A stretch of DNA of 64,000 nt from Candidatus Magnetocorallium paracelense (GTDB lineage Bacteria; Nitrospirota; Thermodesulfovibrionia; Thermodesulfovibrionales; Magnetobacteriaceae), in NCBI GenBank assembly GCA_029001845.1, contig JAREWP010000055.1, positions 1 to 64,000 on the forward strand, written 5' to 3'. Position 1 is the first letter of the stretch; each line of letters starts with the position of its first letter. Under the pieces are notes generated by a model. That model ran no database searches and was not told the origin of the DNA. It saw only the letters and a program-made list of their open reading frames with translations. A program made the position numbers and the translations under genes. Below are positions 25,771 through 35,343 of this stretch, piece by piece.

Positions 25771-25998
25771 GTGAAAATAACGGCAGGCGAATTTAAAGCA
25801 AGATGCCTTAAATTAATGGGAAACGTTTCTAAGTATCACGAAGAAATAATCATTACAAAGCATGGCAAACCTGTTGCCAAATTATGCCCTGTAAACGAAG
25901 CACCTGAAAAGAGTCTGTCAGGTTACATGAAGGATATGGTTACAATACACGGAGATATAATAAATCCAATCGACGAACATTGGACTGTAGATGAATGA
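25771..25998 (+). CDS. Antitoxin, Phd/VapB family
   Basis: 75 residues from a GTG start. MKITAGEFKARCLKLMGN and IIITKHGKPVAKLCP are the Phd/YefM DNA-binding pattern. Later residues (GYMKDMVTIHGD) should wrap the toxin. The GTG at 25771 is preferred over an ATG at 25711, because the family begins there and GGAAGG precedes it. It overlaps the toxin gene by eight bases and would autoregulate the pair. Confidence 0.85.
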   Translation: MKITAGEFKARCLKLMGNVSKYHEEIIITKHGKPVAKLCPVNEAPEKSLSGYMKDMVTIHGDIINPIDEHWTVDE

Positions 25999-26419
25999 GA
26001 AGAATGAAATCGTACTTTTAGATACACACATTTGGATATGGCTAATAAATGGAAACAAAAAATCAATTAGTGCCAAATGTCAGTCATTTTTAAAAAACGC
26101 TGTTATTTATTCAAATATTAAAGTTTCCGCAATTTCGGTTTGGGAAGTGGGTATGCTTGAGGCGAAGGGAAGATTACATTTTTCAATTGATTCTTTGAGT
26201 TGGGTGAATCAGGCTCTTAACGCTCCCGGTATTTCATTGGCTCCGATTACTCCTGAAATTGCAATAAAAAGCAGTCGTCTGCCCGGAGTTTTTCACGGTG
26301 ACCCGGTAGATCGGATTATTGTTTCAACGGCAAGAGAATTGAATGCAACTTTAATCACTAAGGACACGAACATAATAAACTACGCCGGCAAGGATTACAT
26401 AAAAGTTTTAAAGGGATGA
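25991..26419 (+). CDS. Toxin, PIN-domain ribonuclease (VapC family)
   Basis: 142 residues. The PIN acidic residues are present: Asp11 (LLDTHIWIW), Glu52 (SVWEVG), Asp104/Asp107 (GDPVDRII) and Asp125 (ITKDTNI). VapC proteins cleave tRNA or rRNA when not held by the antitoxin. It is encoded directly after its antitoxin and seven bases before queC. Confidence 0.88.
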   Translation: MNEKNEIVLLDTHIWIWLINGNKKSISAKCQSFLKNAVIYSNIKVSAISVWEVGMLEAKGRLHFSIDSLSWVNQALNAPGISLAPITPEIAIKSSRLPGVFHGDPVDRIIVSTARELNATLITKDTNIINYAGKDYIKVLKG

Positions 26420-26426
26420 TTCATTA

Positions 26427-27143
26427 ATGAGCAGTGTTGGTGATGAATCGTCCTTTCATCAAGAGGGGGCGTTGATTTTGATGAGTGGGGGGCAGGATTC
26501 CACAACCTCTCTGGCATGGGCGCTGAAGAATTTCTCTGAAGTTTCGGCGATCTGCTTTTTTTATAATCAAAAACATTCCGGAGAAATTGAGATCGCTGAA
26601 AAGATATGCAATCGGTTTAATATTCCGATTAAAATTCAGGATATCTCCTTTCTTAAGGATCTTGTTATTTCCAACCTCTTTAAAGGCAGAGGAAATGTTA
26701 ATGAAGGTCATGAATTAAATAGTCAGGTTCCGGCAGGTTTTGTGCCGTACAGAAATTTGATTTTTCTCACTCTCGCTGCAGCATGGGCCGGCACTCTGAA
26801 AGTCAGGCATCTGGTAACAGGAGTCTGCGAGACGGACTATTCCGGTTATGCGGACTGCCGAGATGTTTTTATAAAATCCGTACAGTCTACCTTAAATCTG
26901 GCCACCGATTTCAGCGATCTGAATATTATAATCCATACGCCTTTAATGTGGCTTTCGAAATCGGAAACTTTCCGGTTGGCCGAGGACCTGGGTTGCCTGG
27001 ATATCGTTCTTAAAGAGACGATGACGTGCTATAACGGGGACGAAACCATGAACAGTTACGGAAAGGGATGCGGCCGGTGTCCCTCTTGTATATTGAGAAA
27101 AAAGGGGTACGAGGAGTATCGGAGTAAACGCTCACACTCTTAA
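26427..27143 (+). CDS. queC: 7-cyano-7-deazaguanine (preQ0) synthase
   Basis: 238 residues. An adenine-nucleotide alpha-hydrolase that turns 7-carboxy-7-deazaguanine into preQ0 with ATP and ammonia, for queuosine in tRNA. The PP-loop SGGQDS is at 20-25. VPYRNLIFLTLAA is conserved, and the zinc site is Cys201, Cys215, Cys218 and Cys221 (GCGRCPSC). The N-terminus carries about 12 extra residues before the core. It lies directly after the VapBC pair and upstream of queF, separated by a repeat cluster. queD and queE are not in the window. Confidence 0.92.
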   Translation: MSSVGDESSFHQEGALILMSGGQDSTTSLAWALKNFSEVSAICFFYNQKHSGEIEIAEKICNRFNIPIKIQDISFLKDLVISNLFKGRGNVNEGHELNSQVPAGFVPYRNLIFLTLAAAWAGTLKVRHLVTGVCETDYSGYADCRDVFIKSVQSTLNLATDFSDLNIIIHTPLMWLSKSETFRLAEDLGCLDIVLKETMTCYNGDETMNSYGKGCGRCPSCILRKKGYEEYRSKRSHS

Positions 27144-27148
27144 TCTTA

Positions 27149-27321
27149 CTCCCAAAATAGACGAATGCGAACCGGAAGCAGCAGCAATGTCCCGCCAAAA
27201 CAAGCTGAAACTCGTAAACTCAAACACCACCTTGTTTTGGCGGAACATCACTGCTGCTTCTTAATATTTTTATGCTTTGTGGTGGCCCGGAGGGCCATGG
27301 GCGTTTGCTCCGAAAATAGAC
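27149..27321. repeat. Covarying-hairpin repeat unit 4
   Basis: The hairpin (arms about 27174-27203 and 27233-27262) is of the GCCAAAACAAG subtype, followed by a fresh leading part (TATGCTTTGTGGTGGCCCGG to AAAATAGAC). The hairpin here precedes the leader, so the unit starts mid-repeat, six bases after the queC stop. Confidence 0.82.
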
Positions 27322-27332
27322 AACCACAAAGA

Positions 27333-27434
27333 ATGTAGGGGCAGACCTGCGTGTCTGCCCCGGCGATGGCTAACGAACAACCGCACCGGAGTACCTGCAC
27401 GCGGCCGGGGTGAACACACAGGTTCGCCCCTACC
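27333..27434. repeat. GGGGCAGACC-type inverted repeat inserted in the hairpin family
   Basis: TGTAGGGGCAGACC at the left and GGTTCGCCCCTAC at the right are inverse complements with one mismatch. GGGGCAGAC/GTCTGCCCC also forms an internal hairpin. GTAGGGGC-type elements like this are common between genes in many bacteria. It splits one hairpin-family unit. Confidence 0.65.
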
Positions 27435-27449
27435 AACAATCATGAATAA

Positions 27450-27505
27450 TTTTCATGCTTTGTGGTAATCCGGAGGATCATGGACGTTTACTCTGAATTG
27501 TGTAC
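27450..27505. repeat. Covarying-hairpin repeat, leading part only
   Basis: TTTTCATGCTTTGTGGTAATCCGGAGGATCATGGACG, ending at CTCTGAATTG, 30 bases before the queF start. It lacks the hairpin, like the partial units at 18633 and 44870. Confidence 0.7.
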
Positions 27506-27534
27506 GGTTTCTTCGATTGAGAAGTAGGATTAAG

Positions 27535-28356
27535 ATGATGGCCACAGGCTTTTTAAAAAAAATGCAGGATTATCCTGCTCGTTATTCTCCTGAATTTCTT
27601 TTCTCTATTCCCAGGGACGAAAACAGGAAACGTTTGGAAAGGGGAACGCTTGAGTTTACAGGCTACGATATATGGAATGCCTATGAAGTCAGTTGGCTCA
27701 ACAAGAAGGGAAAACCGGAGGTCAGAATGATGCAGTTGGTTTACTCCTGTAATTCGAAGTTTATTGTAGAGTCAAAGTCCCTGAAGCTCTATCTTTTCGG
27801 TTTTTCGATGACTATATTTCATAGTGAAGAGGATGTTCTGAAATGTATTGAATCGGACTTATCAGCGATTTTGGATACACCATTTATGGAAGTATCCTTT
27901 TTTCGGCCTGAACACCACCCCGATTACACAACCTTTCCGAATGAATACGAGATCGATTATCTTGATATCGAGACCGATATTTATCTGCCCGATGTGAGAG
28001 TGTTAAAGAGGCAATATTGTTCAAAACACAAACAATTCGCTTTTTCCCATCTGCTGAAAACCAACTGCCCCATTACGAATCAACCAGATTGGGGGACTGT
28101 TTATATTGAGCAATGTTCGGACTATCATCTTAATGAAGAATCTTTATTAAGATACATTATTTCCTTCCGAAATCATTCCGGTTTTCATGAGGATTGCTGT
28201 GAAAAAATATTTAGTGATCTCTTCATCTTCCTTTCCCCGGAACGGTTGATAGTAAAATGCTTTTTTACAAGAAGGGGCGGCATCGAGATCAATCCCTGTC
28301 GTTTTTACGGTGTCGAAGCGGACAATGATTACGGATATCATATGTGGAGGCAGTGA
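27535..28356 (+). CDS. queF: NADPH-dependent 7-cyano-7-deazaguanine reductase, long type
   Basis: 273 residues, the two-domain (E. coli-like) form that reduces preQ0 to preQ1. Numbered from this start, ESKSLKLYL is at 79-87, the catalytic Cys is about 178 in NCPITNQPDW with Asp185, and His/Glu in FHEDC about 218-219. TRRGGIEINP is near the end. ATG 27535 follows AGTAGGA closely; a TTG 18 bases earlier is possible. It acts directly after QueC in the pathway. Confidence 0.92.
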   Translation: MMATGFLKKMQDYPARYSPEFLFSIPRDENRKRLERGTLEFTGYDIWNAYEVSWLNKKGKPEVRMMQLVYSCNSKFIVESKSLKLYLFGFSMTIFHSEEDVLKCIESDLSAILDTPFMEVSFFRPEHHPDYTTFPNEYEIDYLDIETDIYLPDVRVLKRQYCSKHKQFAFSHLLKTNCPITNQPDWGTVYIEQCSDYHLNEESLLRYIISFRNHSGFHEDCCEKIFSDLFIFLSPERLIVKCFFTRRGGIEINPCRFYGVEADNDYGYHMWRQ

Positions 28357-28379
28357 CTACTGACTGTGGTCGGTAATAG

Positions 28380-29909
28380 ATGTGGGACATGGTAAGCTTA
28401 AAACCAATGAGAGTACTTGTCTATTTCTCCCTTTTTTGCTTTGCTTTCGTTCTCCGGTTTCCATATTTCTTTTATTATGTAATCGATTGGGATGAGAGCA
28501 CTTATATTATTATGGCCCAGGAACTCCTCAACGGAAACCTTCCTTATATAAACCTCTATGAATTTAAACCTCCAGTCGCATTTTTGTTTTATGGAGTGTT
28601 TATTTATTTATTTGGAAAAACTATTCTTGCCGTCAGAATAGGTGGACTTATTTGTATTTTTCTGGCTGCCTGCTTCATTTATGAAACAGGCAGGAATATG
28701 TATCACAAAAGGGCCGCCCTGTGGGGTTCTCTTTTTTTCATAATTTTTTCCATGACTCTTGATCCGGGAAGTTTAGGTGCTACCCAAACGGAGCACTTTG
28801 CTTTATTGCCGATCAGCTGCATGCTGTTTTTGCTGTTAGCCCGAAAAAGGACGGATGTAAATATCTTTTTAATTGGCTTTTCATTGAGCATAGGAGTTTT
28901 AATTAGATCTAATTTGGCTTATCTCGTTCTAGGGGTTAGCCTTATTATAATTGTAGAGACATTTATAAAGGAAAAAAACAGACTAATAAAGACATTTTTA
29001 ATTTTTGGGGCCGGTCTTTTCTTGTTACCTCTATCGATAGCGTGTATTTACGTCTATCAAGGATATTTAGATGTGTTAATTAAGGCTACTATTATAGCTC
29101 CGCTGGCATTTGCATCGGAATACGATTACAGTATGTCCCAACGTTTTTCAAATTTTTTCTCGTTGATCGTGAAAAGTTTTTATTCCGAAAATTTTCTGAT
29201 ATGGATTACCGTTATTTGCGGTCTGTGCATCGGCTCTCTTAAAAAATTTAAGGAGTATAGAAAACTTATATGGTTTCTTGTGTTTCTTTTTATTTCAGTT
29301 AGTTTATCTATCGTTCAAACCGGTCATACATATTACCACTACTTAATCCAACTGATTCCTTTTATGGTTTTACTGACGGCCTTTTTTTTATCTTTTTTGT
29401 TTAACAAGAAAATTTGGGGTATCAGTGTTATATTGGTCTTGCTTCTTTTGTATCCTTTAAAGCCTGTGATAGCCAGTTACAGTGCAATGCTTCGAAGCGA
29501 TTATGGTTTAAGGCTATATCAGTATGATAATGGAAATCAGGTCATTGACTATTTAAATAGAAAAGGGGTTAGCGGAAAATATCTCTTTTTCCTGCAATAC
29601 CATATCGGATACTGGCTAACGGGGGCTAAACTACCTACAAAGTTTGTCCATCCATCCAATATTGTTCGTATTAGTTATCTTCATTCAATGGGGGATCATA
29701 ATGCAACTCCCGAGAGAGAGTTAAAAGGGATTTTCAGCAAGGAACCTGCTTTTATTATAGTACCTCAATATATATGGTATTTCGATTTGAACTGCCAGAG
29801 ATGTTTTCATATTCTGCAAATGGAATTAGAAGATAACTATACTGTCGATAAGATTATTGGACGTACTATTATTTTCGAACGAAGAAAAGGTGACAACGGA
29901 CTTTTATAA
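28380..29909 (+). CDS. GT-C membrane glycosyltransferase 1 (family 39-like)
   Basis: 509 residues with about eleven hydrophobic helices. The first outer loop holds DWDESTYIIMAQELLNG (Asp38-Glu39 as likely catalytic acid/metal pair) and LYEFKPPVAFLF, as in ArnT/PMT-type enzymes that use a polyprenyl-phosphate sugar at the outer face. The C-terminus is a short periplasmic domain. It is the first of twelve such genes. It lies 23 bases after queF but probably starts a new functional block. Sugar and acceptor are unknown. Confidence 0.82.
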   Translation: MWDMVSLKPMRVLVYFSLFCFAFVLRFPYFFYYVIDWDESTYIIMAQELLNGNLPYINLYEFKPPVAFLFYGVFIYLFGKTILAVRIGGLICIFLAACFIYETGRNMYHKRAALWGSLFFIIFSMTLDPGSLGATQTEHFALLPISCMLFLLLARKRTDVNIFLIGFSLSIGVLIRSNLAYLVLGVSLIIIVETFIKEKNRLIKTFLIFGAGLFLLPLSIACIYVYQGYLDVLIKATIIAPLAFASEYDYSMSQRFSNFFSLIVKSFYSENFLIWITVICGLCIGSLKKFKEYRKLIWFLVFLFISVSLSIVQTGHTYYHYLIQLIPFMVLLTAFFLSFLFNKKIWGISVILVLLLLYPLKPVIASYSAMLRSDYGLRLYQYDNGNQVIDYLNRKGVSGKYLFFLQYHIGYWLTGAKLPTKFVHPSNIVRISYLHSMGDHNATPERELKGIFSKEPAFIIVPQYIWYFDLNCQRCFHILQMELEDNYTVDKIIGRTIIFERRKGDNGLL

Positions 29910-30019
29910 GTTTGAAAGAGAATAGTAAAAAAAGAAGTAAAAATCAATTTATTTTGTTTTTATTTCTGGTTCACTTCCTTTAAATCAGCCTACCTTTACA
30001 GTCACATAAAAATCTTTGT

Positions 30020-31693
30020 TTAAGGTTCTACGCCCGGCAGTTTCCATTTTTTATTCAGATAATATCTGCTTTTCCATTTCTCCGGTTGTTTCCCCGTAAA
30101 AACATAATATTCGCCAATCATTGTTTGCTTAAATTTATAACAGTAAGAAGAACTCATAAACCGCTTGAGTTGAATATCGTTTTTATGTAGTATTAAAGCG
30201 GCTTTATCTCCGGCATTTACATATTCGTCGTAGAGTATGTCTCTGTAACCGCCGGGTGATAAACCATGGGTGGAAGCAATCATTTGCTCATTACTTTCAA
30301 AGAGCAATCGCCATTTTAAAAAATAGGTTGCTCTCACTCTTGAAATTCCTTCTTTTTTAAGATATTCCATTATTCCGGTAAGTGTTTTACAGGATGTGGG
30401 GACGTTAACAACATCTTTTTCGTTAATTAAAACATCGTCATTAACGGAGCAGGGGCGGATATAGGAGACATGATTAAAAACTCCGAAACATACTAATAAT
30501 AACAGTACACAAACTCCGCCGGTTCTATGTAATATATTGTGGTTTATTATTAATGTATTTAAACCATACCCGATCAGTATCGCCAGTAAGGGATAGAGAG
30601 GCAGGAAATACCTAGGGCTTCTTTGAGTCCCCTTTGAAATTACACTGAAAATGAAAAAAATAACAATAAATAACAGAATTATGGATATTATATTAAGGGC
30701 ATTATTGTTTAAAAAATTTTTTTCTCTGTTGAATCTGTTTTTAGTAATCAGAAGAATATAAGGCAATGTGTTAAAAAATAAGTATATTGTGAGTCCAAGG
30801 TAAATTATATACTCCAAATAGGCTTTGCCGGGAATGTCCGTTATGTATTGATCTGCATTTCTTCCAAAAAAAAATGCAGGTAAGTAGTTGAAGACTATCT
30901 TTAGGGGGGTATCTTTAAAAAGAAGCAAGATGTTTTCGCCTCTTTGATTGAGGATGTAATGAATATTAAGAAAGTCGTTTGTCAGATTATAGTAAATAAC
31001 AGGCAAAAGGCCTGTTATACATCCTGCAATAATTAATGAAATCTTTTTAAGAGACCAGAACTTTTTTTTCCAATAAAAAGAGGCGATAAATAATGTAGTT
31101 AAAAGAGGAACGATTAATTCCATATTATAATAGGCGAAACCGCTTGTAAAGCCTAATAGAAGATAGTGAGACCTGTTGTTGTGTTCTTTCTTTATGATCT
31201 CCGTGAAAATATGTAGTATGATAATCGATAGAAAAAGGACGATAATGTATCCGCCCCTCATTTTAAAATGCCATTCAATAAGGGGAGTCGCCGAGGCGAG
31301 AATTATGGATGAGAAGATGGCTGTTTTTTTATTAAAATGAATAAGACAAAATTTATATGTCACGATAATAGTTGCTAACGAGAAAAATAAAGCTATGGAT
31401 TTAAAGGTTAATGACGATACGCCAAAAAGCAGGAATGGTATAACAGCTAAATATGCCTCTATCGCTCCGCCTCCTCCATAGGGCTGGCTTAAGAAGAAAA
31501 TCGGGAAATAGTCCATCATAATAATATGCTTCGCCATAATTCCGACAACAGCCTCGTCGCCGTCTACATGGGATTGCGAAGTTAAAAGGACAGAGAGATA
31601 GAGAAGAAATGATATAGAGACAATAATAAATAAGGGTGAAATTTTGTTGAAGCGAAGATAAGTTAAAAAACTATCGGATTTTTTGAGTAACAT
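30020..31693 (-). CDS. GT-C membrane glycosyltransferase 2
   Basis: 557 residues, polytopic. VDGDEAVVGIMAKHI (Asp46-Glu47) lies in the first loop, followed by LSQPYGGGGAIEAYL, the pattern of family-39-like enzymes whose acceptor loop is glycine-rich. The C-terminal 120 residues (TSCKTLTGIMEYLKKEG onward) form a soluble periplasmic domain. It is the last gene of the leftward block 30020-38801 and converges on the gene before it. Confidence 0.82.
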   Translation of the reverse strand: MLLKKSDSFLTYLRFNKISPLFIIVSISFLLYLSVLLTSQSHVDGDEAVVGIMAKHIIMMDYFPIFFLSQPYGGGGAIEAYLAVIPFLLFGVSSLTFKSIALFFSLATIIVTYKFCLIHFNKKTAIFSSIILASATPLIEWHFKMRGGYIIVLFLSIIILHIFTEIIKKEHNNRSHYLLLGFTSGFAYYNMELIVPLLTTLFIASFYWKKKFWSLKKISLIIAGCITGLLPVIYYNLTNDFLNIHYILNQRGENILLLFKDTPLKIVFNYLPAFFFGRNADQYITDIPGKAYLEYIIYLGLTIYLFFNTLPYILLITKNRFNREKNFLNNNALNIISIILLFIVIFFIFSVISKGTQRSPRYFLPLYPLLAILIGYGLNTLIINHNILHRTGGVCVLLLLVCFGVFNHVSYIRPCSVNDDVLINEKDVVNVPTSCKTLTGIMEYLKKEGISRVRATYFLKWRLLFESNEQMIASTHGLSPGGYRDILYDEYVNAGDKAALILHKNDIQLKRFMSSSYCYKFKQTMIGEYYVFTGKQPEKWKSRYYLNKKWKLPGVEP

Positions 31694-31787
31694 TTTTATG
31701 GTTCTATGCAGTAAAAGTAAGTCCTAAAAGTCTTCCAGGCTAAGCCATCACAGGCAGTGATTTTCATTTATGTGTATTTACAGGCGA

Positions 31788-33332
31788 CTAAGGCGCTTTT
31801 ATAAAGACTCTGAAATGATCGTCATAGGAAGGGTCTCTTTTATATGCCATAGATCCTATTCGGATGATTGTGTCCTCAGAGGGAGTCACGGGTTCTCCGC
31901 GTATAAGGTTTACTCCATTATAGAAAATTAAAGCACTTTTCTCTTTTGTACTCTCCCGTAAATTATTTATTTGGCTGTAAACATGAATTTTAAATCTCCC
32001 TGATTGTAAGTCATAGACCTTTAAGGGAGTAATTATGGATAGATCTCCTATTATTACATTTACCCCCTTTGCCGTCAATTCATTATACAGTCTGTCGAAT
32101 CTTACCCAGCTGTTACTGGTTTCTGAGAGTCTGCTGCCTACATTATAAACGCTCAGAGAGCCGCCTGTTCTGATGAATGTGTGAAAATAATTGGTTGTCA
32201 GATAAAAGAGGTTCAGAACGATCACGGATGTCAATATGAAGTGTCCGGTTTTTCGGACAAAGCCGTTCTTATTATTAATCAGGGGAACTGCAAGAGAGAC
32301 CAGCAAAAGAGGATAGAGATAGAGGGGTATAAGAAAATAGTGCGGTGCAAAATTAGCAGCAATGAGCATTATAAAAACAATCAGGAATAAGGGAAAGAGA
32401 ATTGTCATCTTCTCGTTATCAGTAAGTTTGTTTTTTCGTAATGACCAGATTCTGGCGGCGGCAATTAAAAGAGTGGCTATCGTTATATAGGGTATTACAT
32501 TATAAGTGATTTGCCCCACGTGCCTTTGATAAAAAATGACGCCGTTTAAAGCGTTGTTTAACAGGGCCGGAATATTGGGGATATCCGATATCATGGCTCT
32601 GAATGAACCTTCAGATGCCTTTTCAGACCACAAGGCGATATCGTCTGTAAAGAGAAGCTGGTAAATCCTGATTCCCATTCCCCCTGAAAAACCGACTCCC
32701 ATCATCCATATAACAGGCTTTTTCGCAGGGTTAAAACGATAGGCAATTGAGGAAGACAATAACAGAGCCGCCGGTATGGTGAGACCGATTATATGATTAT
32801 ATGTTAGAAGGCCAATAAAAAAGCCGCCGGTAAAAGCAAAGAATATACCGAAAAAGAGACTTCCGCTATAATAGACCCTCACGGATTTTGCCATAAACAG
32901 AAATCCCGTTAAGGAGAGAAAAAGATTAAGAGCCTGAATTTCCGCTGCGAATCTCGACAACATCACAAAGGCGGGAAAAGTACATAATAATAAACCTGCG
33001 TAGCGATACATTCCACCGGAGGGATGGAAGTGTTTGAACAGGATCATCGCCAGAATAACGGATAATGTATTAAATACCGCTGACGTTAAGCGCATCACCT
33101 CTATTTTGTAACCAAATATCTCGAATAGCGGCCACATGAGATAATGATAAAGAGCACCAACATAGGGCGCCATGCCGCTTAAAGGTCTCAGCCCTCTGTC
33201 GATCATCCATGATTTAAGAATCGTAAGGGCTTCGTCGTAATGCAGTCCGACTACTTTGTCAGGATATATGGTAAGGAGCGTTATTGAAATTATTATAATG
33301 CAGAAATCGGGGATAAATTTTTTAAATTTCAT
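31788..33332 (-). CDS. GT-C membrane glycosyltransferase 3
   Basis: 514 residues. The N-terminal loop has LHYDEALTILKSWMI (Asp33-Glu34). The C-terminal NYFHTFIRTGGSLSVYNVG matches NYFYTFKKNGGSLLSYKAG in the gene at 41062, and the YDEAL/GDEAL loops also correspond, so these two are paralogues on opposite strands. About eleven membrane helices precede a periplasmic tail. 94 bases separate it from the next gene in its operon. Confidence 0.82.
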   Translation of the reverse strand: MKFKKFIPDFCIIIISITLLTIYPDKVVGLHYDEALTILKSWMIDRGLRPLSGMAPYVGALYHYLMWPLFEIFGYKIEVMRLTSAVFNTLSVILAMILFKHFHPSGGMYRYAGLLLCTFPAFVMLSRFAAEIQALNLFLSLTGFLFMAKSVRVYYSGSLFFGIFFAFTGGFFIGLLTYNHIIGLTIPAALLLSSSIAYRFNPAKKPVIWMMGVGFSGGMGIRIYQLLFTDDIALWSEKASEGSFRAMISDIPNIPALLNNALNGVIFYQRHVGQITYNVIPYITIATLLIAAARIWSLRKNKLTDNEKMTILFPLFLIVFIMLIAANFAPHYFLIPLYLYPLLLVSLAVPLINNKNGFVRKTGHFILTSVIVLNLFYLTTNYFHTFIRTGGSLSVYNVGSRLSETSNSWVRFDRLYNELTAKGVNVIIGDLSIITPLKVYDLQSGRFKIHVYSQINNLRESTKEKSALIFYNGVNLIRGEPVTPSEDTIIRIGSMAYKRDPSYDDHFRVFIKAP

Positions 33333-33349
33333 TTTTTGTCGTTAAAAAA

Positions 33350-33510
33350 ACCGGATTCCGGCTTTTGCCGAAATGATGTAAGGTAAAGACAAACAAAGTC
33401 GATAAAGTGTTTCTCTTCTATTTAAACTGATGAGCAGGATATCTTCAATTCTTTGCTTCTGCCTTCAGTTTAAATTCCTTTTTGGTGACTGCTTACCGGG
33501 TCAGGTGTTG
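33350..33510. other. Intergenic repeats between glycosyltransferase genes
   Basis: CCGGATTCCGGCTTTTGCCG is a GGAATGAC-type hairpin related to that near 10115. TTTGCTTCTGCCTTCAG recalls the GTAACTACTTAGG family, and GGTGACTGCTTACCGGGTC recalls 20980. No gene seen. Confidence 0.4.
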
Positions 33511-35316
33511 TCAGTGTAATTTTTCCAGCTCCTCCGCTTTTTTCAAATCCTTTTTCGCCATTTGGGCTTTTCCTGACTTTTGGTAAGCAATGCCGCGGTT
33601 CTTAAACAGAATCGCAGTTTGCGGAGAGTGGGCGATCGCCTTGGAGTAGTCCGCTATTGCTTTATCATATCTCCCTGACATCTCATAGGCAATACCCCGG
33701 CTGTTATAGGACATTGCTTTGTTAGGATCGATTTTTATGGCGTATGAGCAATCTTTGATCGCATCTCCATATCTTTTTATTGAAACATAGAGGCCGCATC
33801 TGTTTATAAGCGCGTCGGAATAGAGAGGATTCAATTCGATTGCTTTATTTAAATCGCTCATAGCAAGTCGGAACTGTCCGGTTTCGATAAAGACAACTGC
33901 TCGATTATTATAAACATCCGCTGCACGGGGCGACAACTTAACCGCTGTGTTTAAATCTCCGATAGCTTTTGTATAATTGCCTGATTCGATATAGGCGTTT
34001 CCGCGATTGTTATATCCTGCGGAAACATCGTTAAAGAGTGTCAGTTCGTGTGTCCATAAAGTTAAAGAGTTTTGCCAAAGGGAAACTTGTTGTTTTGAGA
34101 TGATTGATAAAGTTGCAAGGATTACAAGAGCGATCGTTATTTCAAGAAACCTTTGAAGTCCGGCTTTGTCGATTCCGGTAAAGTATTTGGAAAAAAGGGA
34201 ATGGCTTCCCCATGTTAACATGATAAAGAGCCCGATTAACGGGATATAAGTATAGCGGTCCGCCATCGAGTGAACACCTACCTGCACCAGGCCGATCACC
34301 GGCACAAGAGTTCCAAGGTACCACAGCCAACCGGTCAACAGGTAAGGGTGCTTTTTTCTCATGATCACTGCTACAGAACTGACCAAAACAAGCAATCCAC
34401 CCGCTCCTGCTCCCTGCCAAAAATTGATGCTCTCTCCGGGATGTGGATAAAATACGGCAAGGTCTAAGGGCCAAAACATTTTGCCAATATACGCTACATA
34501 GGAAACAGCACCGTTCGTTATCCTTACCCACAGGGGGTACGAATCCAGGGAAGCCACAGCCCCTCCCCATTTCTGAGCGAAAAAAGCGGTTATACTAGAT
34601 ATAATGGTAAGTATAAAAAGAGGTGTTTTTTCTATAATTAATTTTCGCGAAGATTCTCTTTGGAAACGCTCTGTAGGCCAGTAGTCAAGGAGTAAAAGTA
34701 TAAAGGGCAGTGTTACCAGCATGGGTTTGGACATGAGTCCCAATGCATAGAAAAACATAACGGAAATATACTTCAATTTTAAGGAATTGTCTTTAACAGG
34801 GAGGGGCAGGCTCTTTGTGTAGCTTACATAAGCACTAATCGTGAGCATAAAAAACAGGGTGCTCAGAACATCCTTACGTTCGGACACCCATGCAACTGAT
34901 TCCACATGAAGGGGGTGAAGACCGAAAAGAGCGGCTACAAAGGCGCTTTGCCACAAGGCGCCGGTCATCTGTTTTAATATAAGAAACAACAATATTGTAT
35001 TGGCCAGATGGAGGAGAAGAGAGGAAATATGGTGCTTGCCGGGATCCATGCCAAAGATCGTTGTGTCAGCCATATGGGAGAGCCAGGTGAGGGGGTGCCA
35101 GAAATTACCGTATGTCGTCGTAAAGGCCCATAGGATGTTGCTTTTTGTCAGACCGTACCTGACAAAAGGATTTTTCGTTACATAGACATCGTCATCGTAG
35201 TTGACAAAATCGAAATTATGTACCTGCCAATAAACGGCAAGGATTATTATAGTTAAAGAGATTATTACTAAATAGTTTATTTTTGAATGAAACATGGAAA
35301 TCAGGTTATTTTTCAT
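33511..35316 (-). CDS. GT-C membrane glycosyltransferase 4 with TPR tail (TMTC-like)
   Basis: 601 residues. The membrane domain (about 1-420) begins with FVNYDDDVYVTKNPFV and has FWHPLTWLSHM and GLHPLHVESVAWVSERKD, the hallmark of bacterial relatives of the animal TMTC O-mannosyltransferases. Five TPR repeats follow (e.g. YNNRGNAYIESGNYTKAIGD), facing the periplasm, presumably to bind protein acceptors. Its start codon lies within a copy of the TTTTCATGCTTTGT repeat read on the other strand (35308-35343). Gap to the upstream gene is 21 bases. Confidence 0.86.
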   Translation of the reverse strand: MKNNLISMFHSKINYLVIISLTIIILAVYWQVHNFDFVNYDDDVYVTKNPFVRYGLTKSNILWAFTTTYGNFWHPLTWLSHMADTTIFGMDPGKHHISSLLLHLANTILLFLILKQMTGALWQSAFVAALFGLHPLHVESVAWVSERKDVLSTLFFMLTISAYVSYTKSLPLPVKDNSLKLKYISVMFFYALGLMSKPMLVTLPFILLLLDYWPTERFQRESSRKLIIEKTPLFILTIISSITAFFAQKWGGAVASLDSYPLWVRITNGAVSYVAYIGKMFWPLDLAVFYPHPGESINFWQGAGAGGLLVLVSSVAVIMRKKHPYLLTGWLWYLGTLVPVIGLVQVGVHSMADRYTYIPLIGLFIMLTWGSHSLFSKYFTGIDKAGLQRFLEITIALVILATLSIISKQQVSLWQNSLTLWTHELTLFNDVSAGYNNRGNAYIESGNYTKAIGDLNTAVKLSPRAADVYNNRAVVFIETGQFRLAMSDLNKAIELNPLYSDALINRCGLYVSIKRYGDAIKDCSYAIKIDPNKAMSYNSRGIAYEMSGRYDKAIADYSKAIAHSPQTAILFKNRGIAYQKSGKAQMAKKDLKKAEELEKLH

Positions 35317-35343
35317 GCTTTGTTGTGACCAGGAGGATCAAGG
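35308..35343. repeat. Covarying-hairpin repeat, leading part across a gene junction
   Basis: TTTTTCATGCTTTGTTGTGACCAGGAGGATCAAGGG. The CAT at 35314-35316 is the start codon of the leftward TPR glycosyltransferase, and the right end overlaps the stop of the gene upstream. Read leftward it supplies CTCCTGGTC before ATGAAA, which could serve as the leader. Confidence 0.65.
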
